A stretch of 64,000 bases of DNA from an uncultured Collinsella sp. GTDB lineage: Bacteria; Actinomycetota; Coriobacteriia; Coriobacteriales; Coriobacteriaceae. Location: NCBI GenBank assembly GCA_937995345.1, contig CALKKS010000011.1, forward strand, positions 19,822 to 83,821, written 5' to 3'. This document shows, piece after piece, positions 57,206-64,000 of this stretch. Numbering within the stretch: the stretch's first letter is position 1; each line of letters begins with the position of its first letter. A program made the position numbers and the translations under genes. The notes below the pieces were generated by a model that had not been told where the DNA came from, made no database searches, and saw only the letters and a list, made by a program, of their open reading frames with translations.

Positions 57206-58477
57206 GTGAACGCAAACGCCTCCTATGACGTCTTGGTAATCGGCGGCGGGGCCTCGGGTCTCGCCGCCGCTATCACAGCCGCACGCGCTGGCAAAAGCGT
57301 CTGCATCGTTGAGCGCGATGTTGCCTGCGGCCTTAAGATACTTGCGACCGGTAACGGCCGCTGCAATCTTTCCAACGAATCAATTGATTTCCAGCGGTAC
57401 AACCACCCCGCGTTCGTCGAATCCGTCATGGGTTCCCAGCCTGAGCAAGAGCTCGACAGTTTCTTCTCCTCGCTGGGCATCATGACGACCTCCGAGGAGG
57501 GCCGGCTGTATCCGCGCTCCCTTCGTGCCGAATCGGTGCGCGATGCGCTTCTCAACGCTTGCAATCGCCTGGGCATCACCTTGGTATGTGGAGCAAACGT
57601 TGCCTCGGCATTCAAAGCCCCCGAGGGCTGGGCACTCCAAATAGACCGTCCCGCGCGAGCACTCAAGGCAAAAAAGCACGACGACCGAAAATCGGAGGTC
57701 CGCTCGCTTCGGAAGGCGCTCGCCGACACCCCTCGCAAGAACGAGACGCTGCAGGCAAAGGCCGTAATTATCGCTACGGGCGGCAGCACTGCCGACGTCG
57801 CGGAGATATTCGATCTTCCTCTCACGTTGCAGTGCCCTGTCCTCTGCCCTGTATCGGCATCGGTCGTTGGCGACCAGACGGCACTCAAGACACTGGATGG
57901 TCTGCGCGTCCGCGCCCGTTTGATGCTCACCCGCAATCAGGAGGAACTCTGGCGCGAAGACGGCGAAGTGCTCTTCCGAACCTTTGGCATCTCGGGCGTC
58001 GCCGCCTTCAACCTCTCCCGTCGCGTCCAGCACGGCGACACCATTTTGCTCGATTTCTTCCCCGACCTGTCCAAAGATGAACTATTCGATACGCTCAAGC
58101 AACGCCTTGAGCTGCTCGGCGATTTTTCGCCACGCGACCCACGCTGGCTCGATGGCATGCTCGCCCCGCAACTCTCCCACATTGCCTGTGCCGCATTCGA
58201 GCGGTGCCATCCGGGCTCGCACGATGTCATCCATCTGGTCTCGATCCTCAAGCACTTTAAGCTGCTCATCGAGGGAGCGGCGGAGGAGCGTTCGGCTCAG
58301 GTCACGCGCGGCGGTGTGCCCATCGAGAGCGTCTCGGTGCCTAGCCTTTGCGTGAACAACGCGGCCGGTGCCCCACTTTACATCTGTGGTGAGGCGCTCG
58401 ATATCGATGCCGATTGCGGTGGCTTCAACCTTGCATGGGCCTGGATTTCGGGCATTCGCGCTGCAAGCAGCCTGTAG
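57206..58477 (+). CDS. HI0933/BaiN-family flavoprotein (NAD(P)/FAD-dependent oxidoreductase)
   Basis: The 423-residue protein of the HI0933-like family has a dinucleotide motif VIGGGASGLAAAI near residue 11, the family marks KILATGNGRCNLSN and PRSLRAESVRDALL, and a C-terminal CGEALDIDADCGGFNLAWAW. These bind FAD through a Rossmann fold. The reaction is not established for most, and some reduce bile-acid or other alkene substrates. It starts with GTG at the base after the Mrp stop codon and is translationally coupled to it. Confidence 0.85.
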   Translation: MNANASYDVLVIGGGASGLAAAITAARAGKSVCIVERDVACGLKILATGNGRCNLSNESIDFQRYNHPAFVESVMGSQPEQELDSFFSSLGIMTTSEEGRLYPRSLRAESVRDALLNACNRLGITLVCGANVASAFKAPEGWALQIDRPARALKAKKHDDRKSEVRSLRKALADTPRKNETLQAKAVIIATGGSTADVAEIFDLPLTLQCPVLCPVSASVVGDQTALKTLDGLRVRARLMLTRNQEELWREDGEVLFRTFGISGVAAFNLSRRVQHGDTILLDFFPDLSKDELFDTLKQRLELLGDFSPRDPRWLDGMLAPQLSHIACAAFERCHPGSHDVIHLVSILKHFKLLIEGAAEERSAQVTRGGVPIESVSVPSLCVNNAAGAPLYICGEALDIDADCGGFNLAWAWISGIRAASSL

Positions 58478-58505
58478 CCGCGCAGTCTATAATCAAAACG
58501 CATTC

Positions 58506-58536
58506 GGGCCGTCTGGGACACCGGGCGGCCTCTTTC
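58506..58536 (+). terminator. Weak hairpin with T-rich tail after HI0933-like gene
   Basis: GGCCGTC pairs with GGCGGCC by a G-U tolerant stem, followed by TCTTTCTT. Moderate at best, so some read-through into the next gene is expected. Confidence 0.4.
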
Positions 58537-58556
58537 TTGCATCAAAGGAGACCTCG

Positions 58557-60197
58557 ATGATCGAAATCACCCAAGTCCACGCGTCACTCAACGAGGCCGG
58601 CGACGAAATTGCCTGCCTTGCTATTGGCAGACGCGCCGTCAAACGAGCCCTGCGATGCGAGGATTCCCAGATTAAAGCCATTGAGCTCCATCGCAAGTCT
58701 ATCGACGCCCGTAAAAAGCGGGACGTCCATTTTATTTTGAGTTTTCGAGTTGAGCTGACAAGCCCCCGCCTTGAGCAGGAAGCAGTCGATAGCGTTGCCG
58801 AGCGAGACCGCTCGCGCATCCGCATAGTAGACGGCGAGGCACCTTCATTCCCCTCCCCCGTCCCCAACGCACCCAAGGATCGCCCCGTCGTTGTCGGCGC
58901 CGGTTGTGCCGGCCTCTTTGCCGCCCTTACCCTTGCCGAAGCGGGCCTTAAGCCTCTGCTTATCGAACGTGGCGACCCAGCGCTTCGACGCTCGCAGACG
59001 ATCGATCTCTTTCTAAAGGAGCGCATCCTCGACCCCGAGAGCAATATCCAATTTGGCCTGGGCGGCGCGGGAACGTTCTCGGACGGCAAGCTCAACACGG
59101 GAACCAAGAACCCTGCCCATCGCCTGATTCTCGAGACCTTCGTCGAAGCGGGCGCGCCCCGCGATATCCTGTGGGATGCCAAGCCGCACATCGGCTCCGA
59201 CATCCTCCCCACCGTCGTCACCAACATTTCCCAGCGCATCGAGCAACTCGGTGGAACTGTCCGCCATCGAACAAGGCTCGTCGATATTCGAACCGATGCA
59301 TCCGGCGCCATCACCGGTATTGATGTCCAGCCGTCTCAAGACGCCGCGGGCGAGACGATCGTCACAAAGCACCTCATTCTCGCCTGCGGCCATTCCGCCC
59401 GCGACGTATTCGAGCTTCTCAAAGAACATAACGTTGCCCTCGCGCAAAAGACCTTTGCCATGGGTGTGCGCATCGAGCATCCACAGCGCGACATCGACCG
59501 TGCCCAATATGGCCCTTCGGCGGGGCACCCGGCACTCGGAGCGGCCCCCTACAAGCTTGTCGCCCATCTCCCCAACGGCCGCAGCGTGTTCTCGTTTTGC
59601 ATGTGCCCGGGTGGACAGGTTGTCGCGGCTTCTTCTGAGCAGGGCCATCTGTGCGTCAACGGTGCCAGCCTCAATGCCCGCGACGGGCGCAACGCAAATG
59701 CCGCCCTACTCGTTAACGTCACACCTGACGACCTTCCCGGCGATGACCCGCTCGCAGGCATTGAGCTCCAACGCGCCTGCGAGCGATCCGCCTATCGCCT
59801 GGGTGGCTCCAACTGGAACGCGCCGGCACAGCTCGTCGGAGATTTCCTTGCTAGACGCGCCAGCGCGGCACCCGGTAAGGTAAAACCAACCTATCCACTT
59901 GGCGTGACCTGGACGGCGATCGACAATGCCCTCCCGCAGCATATCGTCGAATCGCTTCGTTTGGGAATCCCCCTGCTCGGTAAGAAACTGCGTGGCTATG
60001 ACCGCCCCGATGCGGTCCTCACTGGCGTGGAGACGCGTTCGAGCTCCCCGGTCACCGTCACCCGCGATCGAACATGCCACGCCGTGTCGACTCCGGGCCT
60101 TTACCCTTGCGGCGAGGGCGCCGGATATGCCGGCGGCATCATGAGTGCCGCCACCGACGGCATCCGTTGCGCTAAGGCGCTGATAGCAGACCTCTAG
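58557..60197 (+). CDS. FAD-dependent dehydrogenase (COG2509 family)
   Basis: The 546-residue flavoprotein has a 100-residue N-terminal domain (RRAVKRALRCEDSQIKAIEL, KSIDARKKRDVHF), then a Rossmann motif VVVGAGCAGLFAALTLAEAG near residue 115, family segments LFLKERILDPESNIQFGLGG and GTFSDGKLNTG, and the C-terminal GLYPCGEGAGYAGGIMSAATDG that closes on FAD. The substrate is unknown for the family. ATG 58557 with AAAGGAG upstream is the start, and the longer frame overlaps the previous gene. It is followed by a strong two-way terminator. Confidence 0.85.
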   Translation: MIEITQVHASLNEAGDEIACLAIGRRAVKRALRCEDSQIKAIELHRKSIDARKKRDVHFILSFRVELTSPRLEQEAVDSVAERDRSRIRIVDGEAPSFPSPVPNAPKDRPVVVGAGCAGLFAALTLAEAGLKPLLIERGDPALRRSQTIDLFLKERILDPESNIQFGLGGAGTFSDGKLNTGTKNPAHRLILETFVEAGAPRDILWDAKPHIGSDILPTVVTNISQRIEQLGGTVRHRTRLVDIRTDASGAITGIDVQPSQDAAGETIVTKHLILACGHSARDVFELLKEHNVALAQKTFAMGVRIEHPQRDIDRAQYGPSAGHPALGAAPYKLVAHLPNGRSVFSFCMCPGGQVVAASSEQGHLCVNGASLNARDGRNANAALLVNVTPDDLPGDDPLAGIELQRACERSAYRLGGSNWNAPAQLVGDFLARRASAAPGKVKPTYPLGVTWTAIDNALPQHIVESLRLGIPLLGKKLRGYDRPDAVLTGVETRSSSPVTVTRDRTCHAVSTPGLYPCGEGAGYAGGIMSAATDGIRCAKALIADL

Positions 60198-60201
60198 TGC
60201 A

Positions 60202-60217
60202 CGGACTCCCGTGTCCG
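60202..60217 (+). repeat. Small CGGAC/GTCCG hairpin before terminator
   Basis: A five-base stem just past the flavoprotein stop, next to the strong terminator. Probably part of the same RNA 3' end. Confidence 0.3.
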
Positions 60218-60223
60218 AACGAC

Positions 60224-60259
60224 ACAGGCCCCGAGCTCCGCAAGGAACTCGGGGCCTGT
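60224..60259. terminator. Two-way terminator between flavoprotein and uvrB
   Basis: ACAGGCCCCGAG (60224-60235) pairs with CTCGGGGCCTGT (60248-60259), and an inner TCC-GCAA-GGA stem extends it. TTTG follows on the plus strand. It can end both converging genes. Confidence 0.82.
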
Positions 60260-60262
60260 TTG

Positions 60263-62503
60263 CTACTTCCCGAATCGTGCACCCTGGCGTTTTCTGCCCG
60301 AAGCAAAGGTAGAGCCCTTGCGAGCCTGCGAACGCAAACGCTCGATCGTTTCGTCCTCAGATGCGCCCTCAAGCATCGCCCGAATCTGAACGACGGCATC
60401 GCGCAGACGTGCCGCCTCCTCAAAGTCCATGGCGGCGGAAGCGTTACGCATGTCCTCCTCCATGGTCTCGACAATCCGCACGAGCTCGTCATGCGGTAAC
60501 CCTTCCAGCTGCTCGGCAAGCGTCTGCTCGGGTGCCACCGTCTCCGGCGCGGCGCCCTCGCCGTTTTCGTCGGGTGTATAGAACGCGCCGTGACCCAGCG
60601 AATCGCCTCTCGAGCGCCCCTTCGAGCCCACGGTCTTTTCGGCCTCGGCAATAAAGTTCGAAATGTCGTTAATGGCCTTGCGGACCGTCTTGGGAACAAT
60701 GCCATGCTCTTTGTTATATGCCATCTGAATCTCGCGACGGCGCTGCGTCTCCTCGATGGCTTCTTTCATCGAATCGGTCACAACGTCTGCATACATGATG
60801 ACCTCGCCGTCGGCATTACGGGCCGCACGGCCAATCGTCTGAATCAGCGAACGGCGATTGCGCAAGAAGCCTTCCTTGTCGGCGTCGAGAATTGCCACCA
60901 GTGAGACCTCGGGAAGGTCTAGACCCTCGCGGAGCAGGTTGATGCCAACGAGAACATCAATCTTTCCCTCGCGCAGCGTTCGCAGGATCTCGACACGGTC
61001 CATCGTCGCTGTATCGGAGTGCATGTAGTTGACCTTAATGCCGGCATCAAGCAGATGGTCGGTCAGGTCCTCGGCCATGCGCTTGGTGAGCGTGGTCACC
61101 AGCACGCGCTCCTTGCGGGCAACGCGCTCGCGAATCTCGTCCTCAAGATCGTCAATCTGCCCACGAACCGGACGCACATCGATCTTGGGGTCGAGCAGGC
61201 CTGTCGGACGAATGATCTGCTCAACGTCGTTCTGGCTCACCCGCAGCTCATAGTCGCCCGGCGTGGCCGAAACATAGATGAACTGGGGGATCCTCGCCTC
61301 AAACTCATCGAAACGAAGCGGGCGGTTATCGAGTGCCGAAGGCAGACGAAAGCCGTGCTCCACCAGCGTCACCTTACGCGAGCGGTCGCCTTCGTGCATG
61401 CCGCGGATCTGCGGCACCGTTACATGGCTCTCGTCGATGATGCAGAGCATGTCCTTAGGAAAGTAATCGATCAGGGTAAACGGCGGCTCGCCCGGTTTTC
61501 GACCGTCCAGATGACGCGAGTAGTTCTCGATACCGTTACAAAAACCCATGGTCTCGAGCATCTCGAGATCATAGTCGGTGCGCTGCTGCAGACGCTGTGC
61601 CTCGAGCAGCTTATCAGTCGCCTTGAGCTCGGCCACACGCTTCTCGCACTCTTCGCTGATTGATTTCAGAGCCGCTTTGACCTTAGGCTTCTCAGTCACG
61701 TAGTGCGAGGCCGGCCACACGGGAATGGCCTCGTATTCACGCAGCATCTCGCCGGTGACCTCGTCAATCTCGGCAATCAGCTCGACCTCGTCGCCAAAGA
61801 ACTCAAACCGCAACGGGTGCTCGGCATAGGGCGGATACACGTCGACGACATCGCCGCGCACGCGGAAGGTGCCACGTGCCAAATCATAGTCATTGCGATC
61901 GTACTGGATATCGATAAGCGCATGGATAAAGTCATCGCGCTCGAGCGGCACCTTCTTGTCGACGTTCGGAGCTAGGCCCGCATAGTCCTCGGGAGAGCCA
62001 ATGCCATAGATACACGAGACCGATGCGACGACGATCACATCGCGTCGAGATAGCAGCGATGCGGTCGCCTGATGGCGCAGCATCTCAACCTCTTCGTTAA
62101 TCGAGGAATCCTTCTCGATATACGTATCACTCTGCGGTACATATGCCTCGGGCTGATAATAGTCGTAGTACGAGACAAAGTAGACCACGGCGTTGTTGGG
62201 AAAGAATTCTTTGAGCTCGCTCGCAAGCTGGGCAGCGAGGGTTTTATTGGGAGCCATGACCAGCGTCGGCTTCCCCAGGGCCTCAATAGTCTTAGCCATC
62301 GTGAAGGTCTTGCCCGAACCAGTCACGCCCAGCAAAACCTGATAGCGATCTCCGTCCCTCACGCCCTGCACAAGCGACTCAATGGCCTTAGGCTGGGAAC
62401 CAGCGGGCTCGTATGGAGACACGACCTCAAACGGCACCTCAGAGCCCTCAACGCCAAAACGTTTGAGCTCTCCTCCAACACGCTCAACTTCAAATTCCGC
62501 CAT
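60263..62503 (-). CDS. uvrB: Excinuclease ABC subunit B
   Basis: The 746-residue UvrB has Walker [13 protein letters not shown] near residue 58, the beta-hairpin [12 protein letters not shown], the helicase motifs ([39 protein letters not shown]) and a C-terminal UVR motif ([12 protein letters not shown]) that binds UvrC. An acidic insertion precedes the UVR motif (about 640-690). It verifies damage and hands it to UvrC. It is transcribed alone, convergent with the flavoprotein gene. ATG 62503 follows TAGGAG. Confidence 0.96.
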   Translation of the reverse strand: MAEFEVERVGGELKRFGVEGSEVPFEVVSPYEPAGSQPKAIESLVQGVRDGDRYQVLLGVTGSGKTFTMAKTIEALGKPTLVMAPNKTLAAQLASELKEFFPNNAVVYFVSYYDYYQPEAYVPQSDTYIEKDSSINEEVEMLRHQATASLLSRRDVIVVASVSCIYGIGSPEDYAGLAPNVDKKVPLERDDFIHALIDIQYDRNDYDLARGTFRVRGDVVDVYPPYAEHPLRFEFFGDEVELIAEIDEVTGEMLREYEAIPVWPASHYVTEKPKVKAALKSISEECEKRVAELKATDKLLEAQRLQQRTDYDLEMLETMGFCNGIENYSRHLDGRKPGEPPFTLIDYFPKDMLCIIDESHVTVPQIRGMHEGDRSRKVTLVEHGFRLPSALDNRPLRFDEFEARIPQFIYVSATPGDYELRVSQNDVEQIIRPTGLLDPKIDVRPVRGQIDDLEDEIRERVARKERVLVTTLTKRMAEDLTDHLLDAGIKVNYMHSDTATMDRVEILRTLREGKIDVLVGINLLREGLDLPEVSLVAILDADKEGFLRNRRSLIQTIGRAARNADGEVIMYADVVTDSMKEAIEETQRRREIQMAYNKEHGIVPKTVRKAINDISNFIAEAEKTVGSKGRSRGDSLGHGAFYTPDENGEGAAPETVAPEQTLAEQLEGLPHDELVRIVETMEEDMRNASAAMDFEEAARLRDAVVQIRAMLEGASEDETIERLRSQARKGSTFASGRKRQGARFGK

Positions 62504-62554
62504 GGATACTCCTAACTCATATATCTGCAGTATACGCAGGCGGCAGGCATAGTC

Positions 62555-63136
62555 CTATACGAACCGATCGGGATAGAGGGTCTTGTAGCGAACCCAGGCA
62601 TTATTGACACGAATCAGATACGCCTGCGTCTCGGGAAAGGTGATTGCATTATGAAGCGACGTGCTCTGCTGCGCCCATCCGTCGACATTGCCCATGCCGG
62701 CGTTATATGCGGCAATAGCGCTGTCCGTCGACCCGTTAAAATACGTTAGAAGATACGAAAGATACGCACAGCCAAACTCGATGTTCGTAGCGGGATCGTT
62801 AAGATTGTCGGCTGAATACTCACTACCATCGACAAGACCCAAGGCAATCATATCCTGGGCAGTCTCGGGCATCAGCTGCATCAACCCCCGAGCGCCCTGA
62901 TTCGACTCAGCCTCGGGATCCCAATTCGATTCCGACTTTATGACAGCACACACCAAATACGGATCAAGATTGTGCGAAATGCTCGATTGCTTTACGTACG
63001 CCTCGTAGTCAATCGGATACAACGGCTTAAAGAAGGCGGCAGGAGCATACGAGTAGACGAGCGAAATAAGGCCAAAGACGAACACAAAGGCAAGTGGCGC
63101 CACGCGAAACCACGTAAAGAAACGTGTCCTAGACAT
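62555..63136 (-). CDS. Soluble-lytic-transglycosylase-like protein (SLT domain), membrane-anchored
   Basis: The 193-residue protein has an N-terminal membrane anchor (APLAFVFVFGLISLVY, about residues 13-30) and an SLT goose-lysozyme-like domain with the catalytic glutamate in VIKSESNWDPEA, GLMQLMPETA and AIAAYNAGMGNVD. It would cleave peptidoglycan glycan strands outside the cell. It is not known to act on a specific substrate. The start overlaps the coaE stop by eight bases and a short operon coaE-slt results. Confidence 0.88.
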   Translation of the reverse strand: MSRTRFFTWFRVAPLAFVFVFGLISLVYSYAPAAFFKPLYPIDYEAYVKQSSISHNLDPYLVCAVIKSESNWDPEAESNQGARGLMQLMPETAQDMIALGLVDGSEYSADNLNDPATNIEFGCAYLSYLLTYFNGSTDSAIAAYNAGMGNVDGWAQQSTSLHNAITFPETQAYLIRVNNAWVRYKTLYPDRFV

Positions 63137-63770
63137 CGGCCTCCTCCTTATCCACTACATCCCCGAAGCCATGGTGCACAAGCCATGCGTCCAGTTGTTC
63201 AAAGAGCGAGTTGTCGCCCGCCGCATTATCGATTACCGTCGTAGCTAAATTGCAAAGCGAAGCCTCATCAGGTTGGCATGCAGACCGCGCATCAAAATCA
63301 GTGGGCTCCATACCACGATGAATGGCACGCTCGCGACGAACTGCTAAAGGAGCGCTGATAACCAGAATTTCATCAGCCAGGCCAAAAGAATCCTCAAAAC
63401 CAGTCGGGGCAGAAACCTCGACCACCGCAAAGGGATAACGGAGGGACGAAACCGTGCAGCAGACCGGATCAAGAATCCTCAGTGACAGTTGCTCGATAAG
63501 AACCGGATGAACGATGCCATTGAGCCGCGCAACTGTATCAGGAGAGGCGAAAGCTCGAGCAGCGAGGACATTGCGGCGAATACCGCCCTCCCCGTCCAGA
63601 ATGTCCCAACCGAATTCTTCCGCGAGGGCATTGACGATATCGGAGCCTGGCACATACAGCGATTTGGCAAGCTCGTCCAGATCGATAAGCATGGCCCCAT
63701 GAGATTCGAGATAGCGGCAGGCAGTCGACTTACCCGAAGCAATATTGCCCAAGACAAAAACGGTAAACAT
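63129..63770 (-). CDS. coaE: Dephospho-CoA kinase
   Basis: The 213-residue P-loop kinase has GNIASGKST near residue 8, the substrate segment LIDLDELAKSLY, RLNGIVHPVL and the lid region RRERAIHRG. It phosphorylates dephospho-CoA, the last step of CoA synthesis. Between residues 130 and 160 it is longer and less conserved than usual. ATG 63770 is preceded by GGGAGG, and the longer frame to 63899 is rejected. It overlaps the SLT gene by eight bases. Confidence 0.9.
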   Translation of the reverse strand: MFTVFVLGNIASGKSTACRYLESHGAMLIDLDELAKSLYVPGSDIVNALAEEFGWDILDGEGGIRRNVLAARAFASPDTVARLNGIVHPVLIEQLSLRILDPVCCTVSSLRYPFAVVEVSAPTGFEDSFGLADEILVISAPLAVRRERAIHRGMEPTDFDARSACQPDEASLCNLATTVIDNAAGDNSLFEQLDAWLVHHGFGDVVDKEEADV

Positions 63771-63900
63771 CAAGTCCTCCCTAACGCCAATGGGAGTTAT
63801 TATCGCGCAAATACAAAAGAAGGGCTCAAAATACAGCCAAACAGTAAGACAAGCTAAATGAAGGCGAGTTCTTGTATTACAGGTCTCTATCAAACGCAAA

Positions 63901-63930
63901 AAAAGGGGAAGGCCGCGAGGCCTCCCCCTT
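63901..63930 (-). terminator. Intrinsic terminator of a gene beyond the window edge
   Basis: GGGGAAGGCC (63905-63914) pairs with GGCCTCCCCC (63919-63928) around a GCGA loop with one mismatch. Seven T residues follow on the minus strand. It ends a minus-strand transcript whose gene lies at or past 64000. Confidence 0.8.
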
Positions 63931-64000
63931 CTTCAATTCAGGCGCACGGCTCGGTGCCGTCCACCGGTCAGCGGCGCCCTGGCCTCCCACGGGCTGGCCC
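63931..64000. other. Edge fragment, GC-rich, unassigned
   Basis: A 70-base GC-rich stretch upstream of the last terminator. On the minus strand one frame reads to a TGA at about 63936 and could be the end of a protein, or it may be part of a structured RNA. It is too short to decide. Confidence 0.3.

Overview
The window reads as chromosome of a high-GC Gram-positive anaerobe of the Coriobacteriia, most like Collinsella. The reasons are the GC-rich codon use, an anaerobic class III ribonucleotide reductase, Tat-type lipoproteins, WhiA/RapZ, and many dense single-gene transcription units with long intergenic hairpins. The genus is an inference from gene content, not from a marker gene. No phage, CRISPR array or intact insertion sequence was seen.

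Layout. 1-13 kb: ketopantoate reductase (cut by the window edge), two small envelope proteins, metY with a divergent LysR regulator and a leader peptide, RNase HI, a Gfo/Idh oxidoreductase with acylphosphatase, a Fur-family repressor, a HAD phosphatase, a UreE-like plus SlyD-like pair, an M19 dipeptidase, a YgjP-like metalloprotein, and a folE/HD/folB pterin cluster. 13.3-16.8 kb: nrdDG, controlled by a promoter set between two NrdR boxes. 17-24 kb: tRNA genes, including a Gly-Cys-Gly-Cys-Gly array made of 227-bp direct repeats, an alpha-glucosidase, a two-gene partner-switching module (PAS/GAF/PP2C phosphatase and a STAS-kinase fusion) and tRNA-Leu. 24-30 kb: a complete oppABCDF peptide importer. 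30-37.5 kb: the conserved block secG, gpmI, tpiA, pgk, gap, whiA, rapZ. 37.6-48.2 kb: a sialic acid (N-acetylneuraminate) utilisation cluster with nanE, nanK, nanA, a CE7 esterase and a catalytically altered esterase paralogue, and an ABC importer of the peptide/nickel family whose second permease is fused to an ATPase. 48.3-63.8 kb: uvrC, murJ, ybaK, uvrA, Mrp ATPase, two flavoproteins, uvrB, a lytic transglycosylase and coaE.

How it fits together. In many actinobacteria the uvr genes run straight into rapZ-whiA-gap-pgk-tpiA-secG. Here the sialic acid cluster sits between uvrC and rapZ, and the usual yvcK gene between rapZ and whiA is absent. The sialate genes would import Neu5Ac, de-O-acetylate it, cleave it to ManNAc and feed it into amino-sugar and glycolytic metabolism, whose lower enzymes are encoded next door.

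Most novel signal. Three intergenic hairpins (13901-13982, 23682-23806, 23988-24119) have different stem sequences but share a conserved internal loop, GTCCTCRNNCAT on one side and CTGCGRAA on the other. This is the signature of a structured nucleic-acid element family. Other points of note are an AT-rich motif placed identically at three tRNA promoters, a cysteine-containing leader peptide before metY, three DETAVFL-type repeats in the MurJ cytosolic tail, and a 227-bp imperfect palindrome that carries an inverted copy of the nrdD 3' end.
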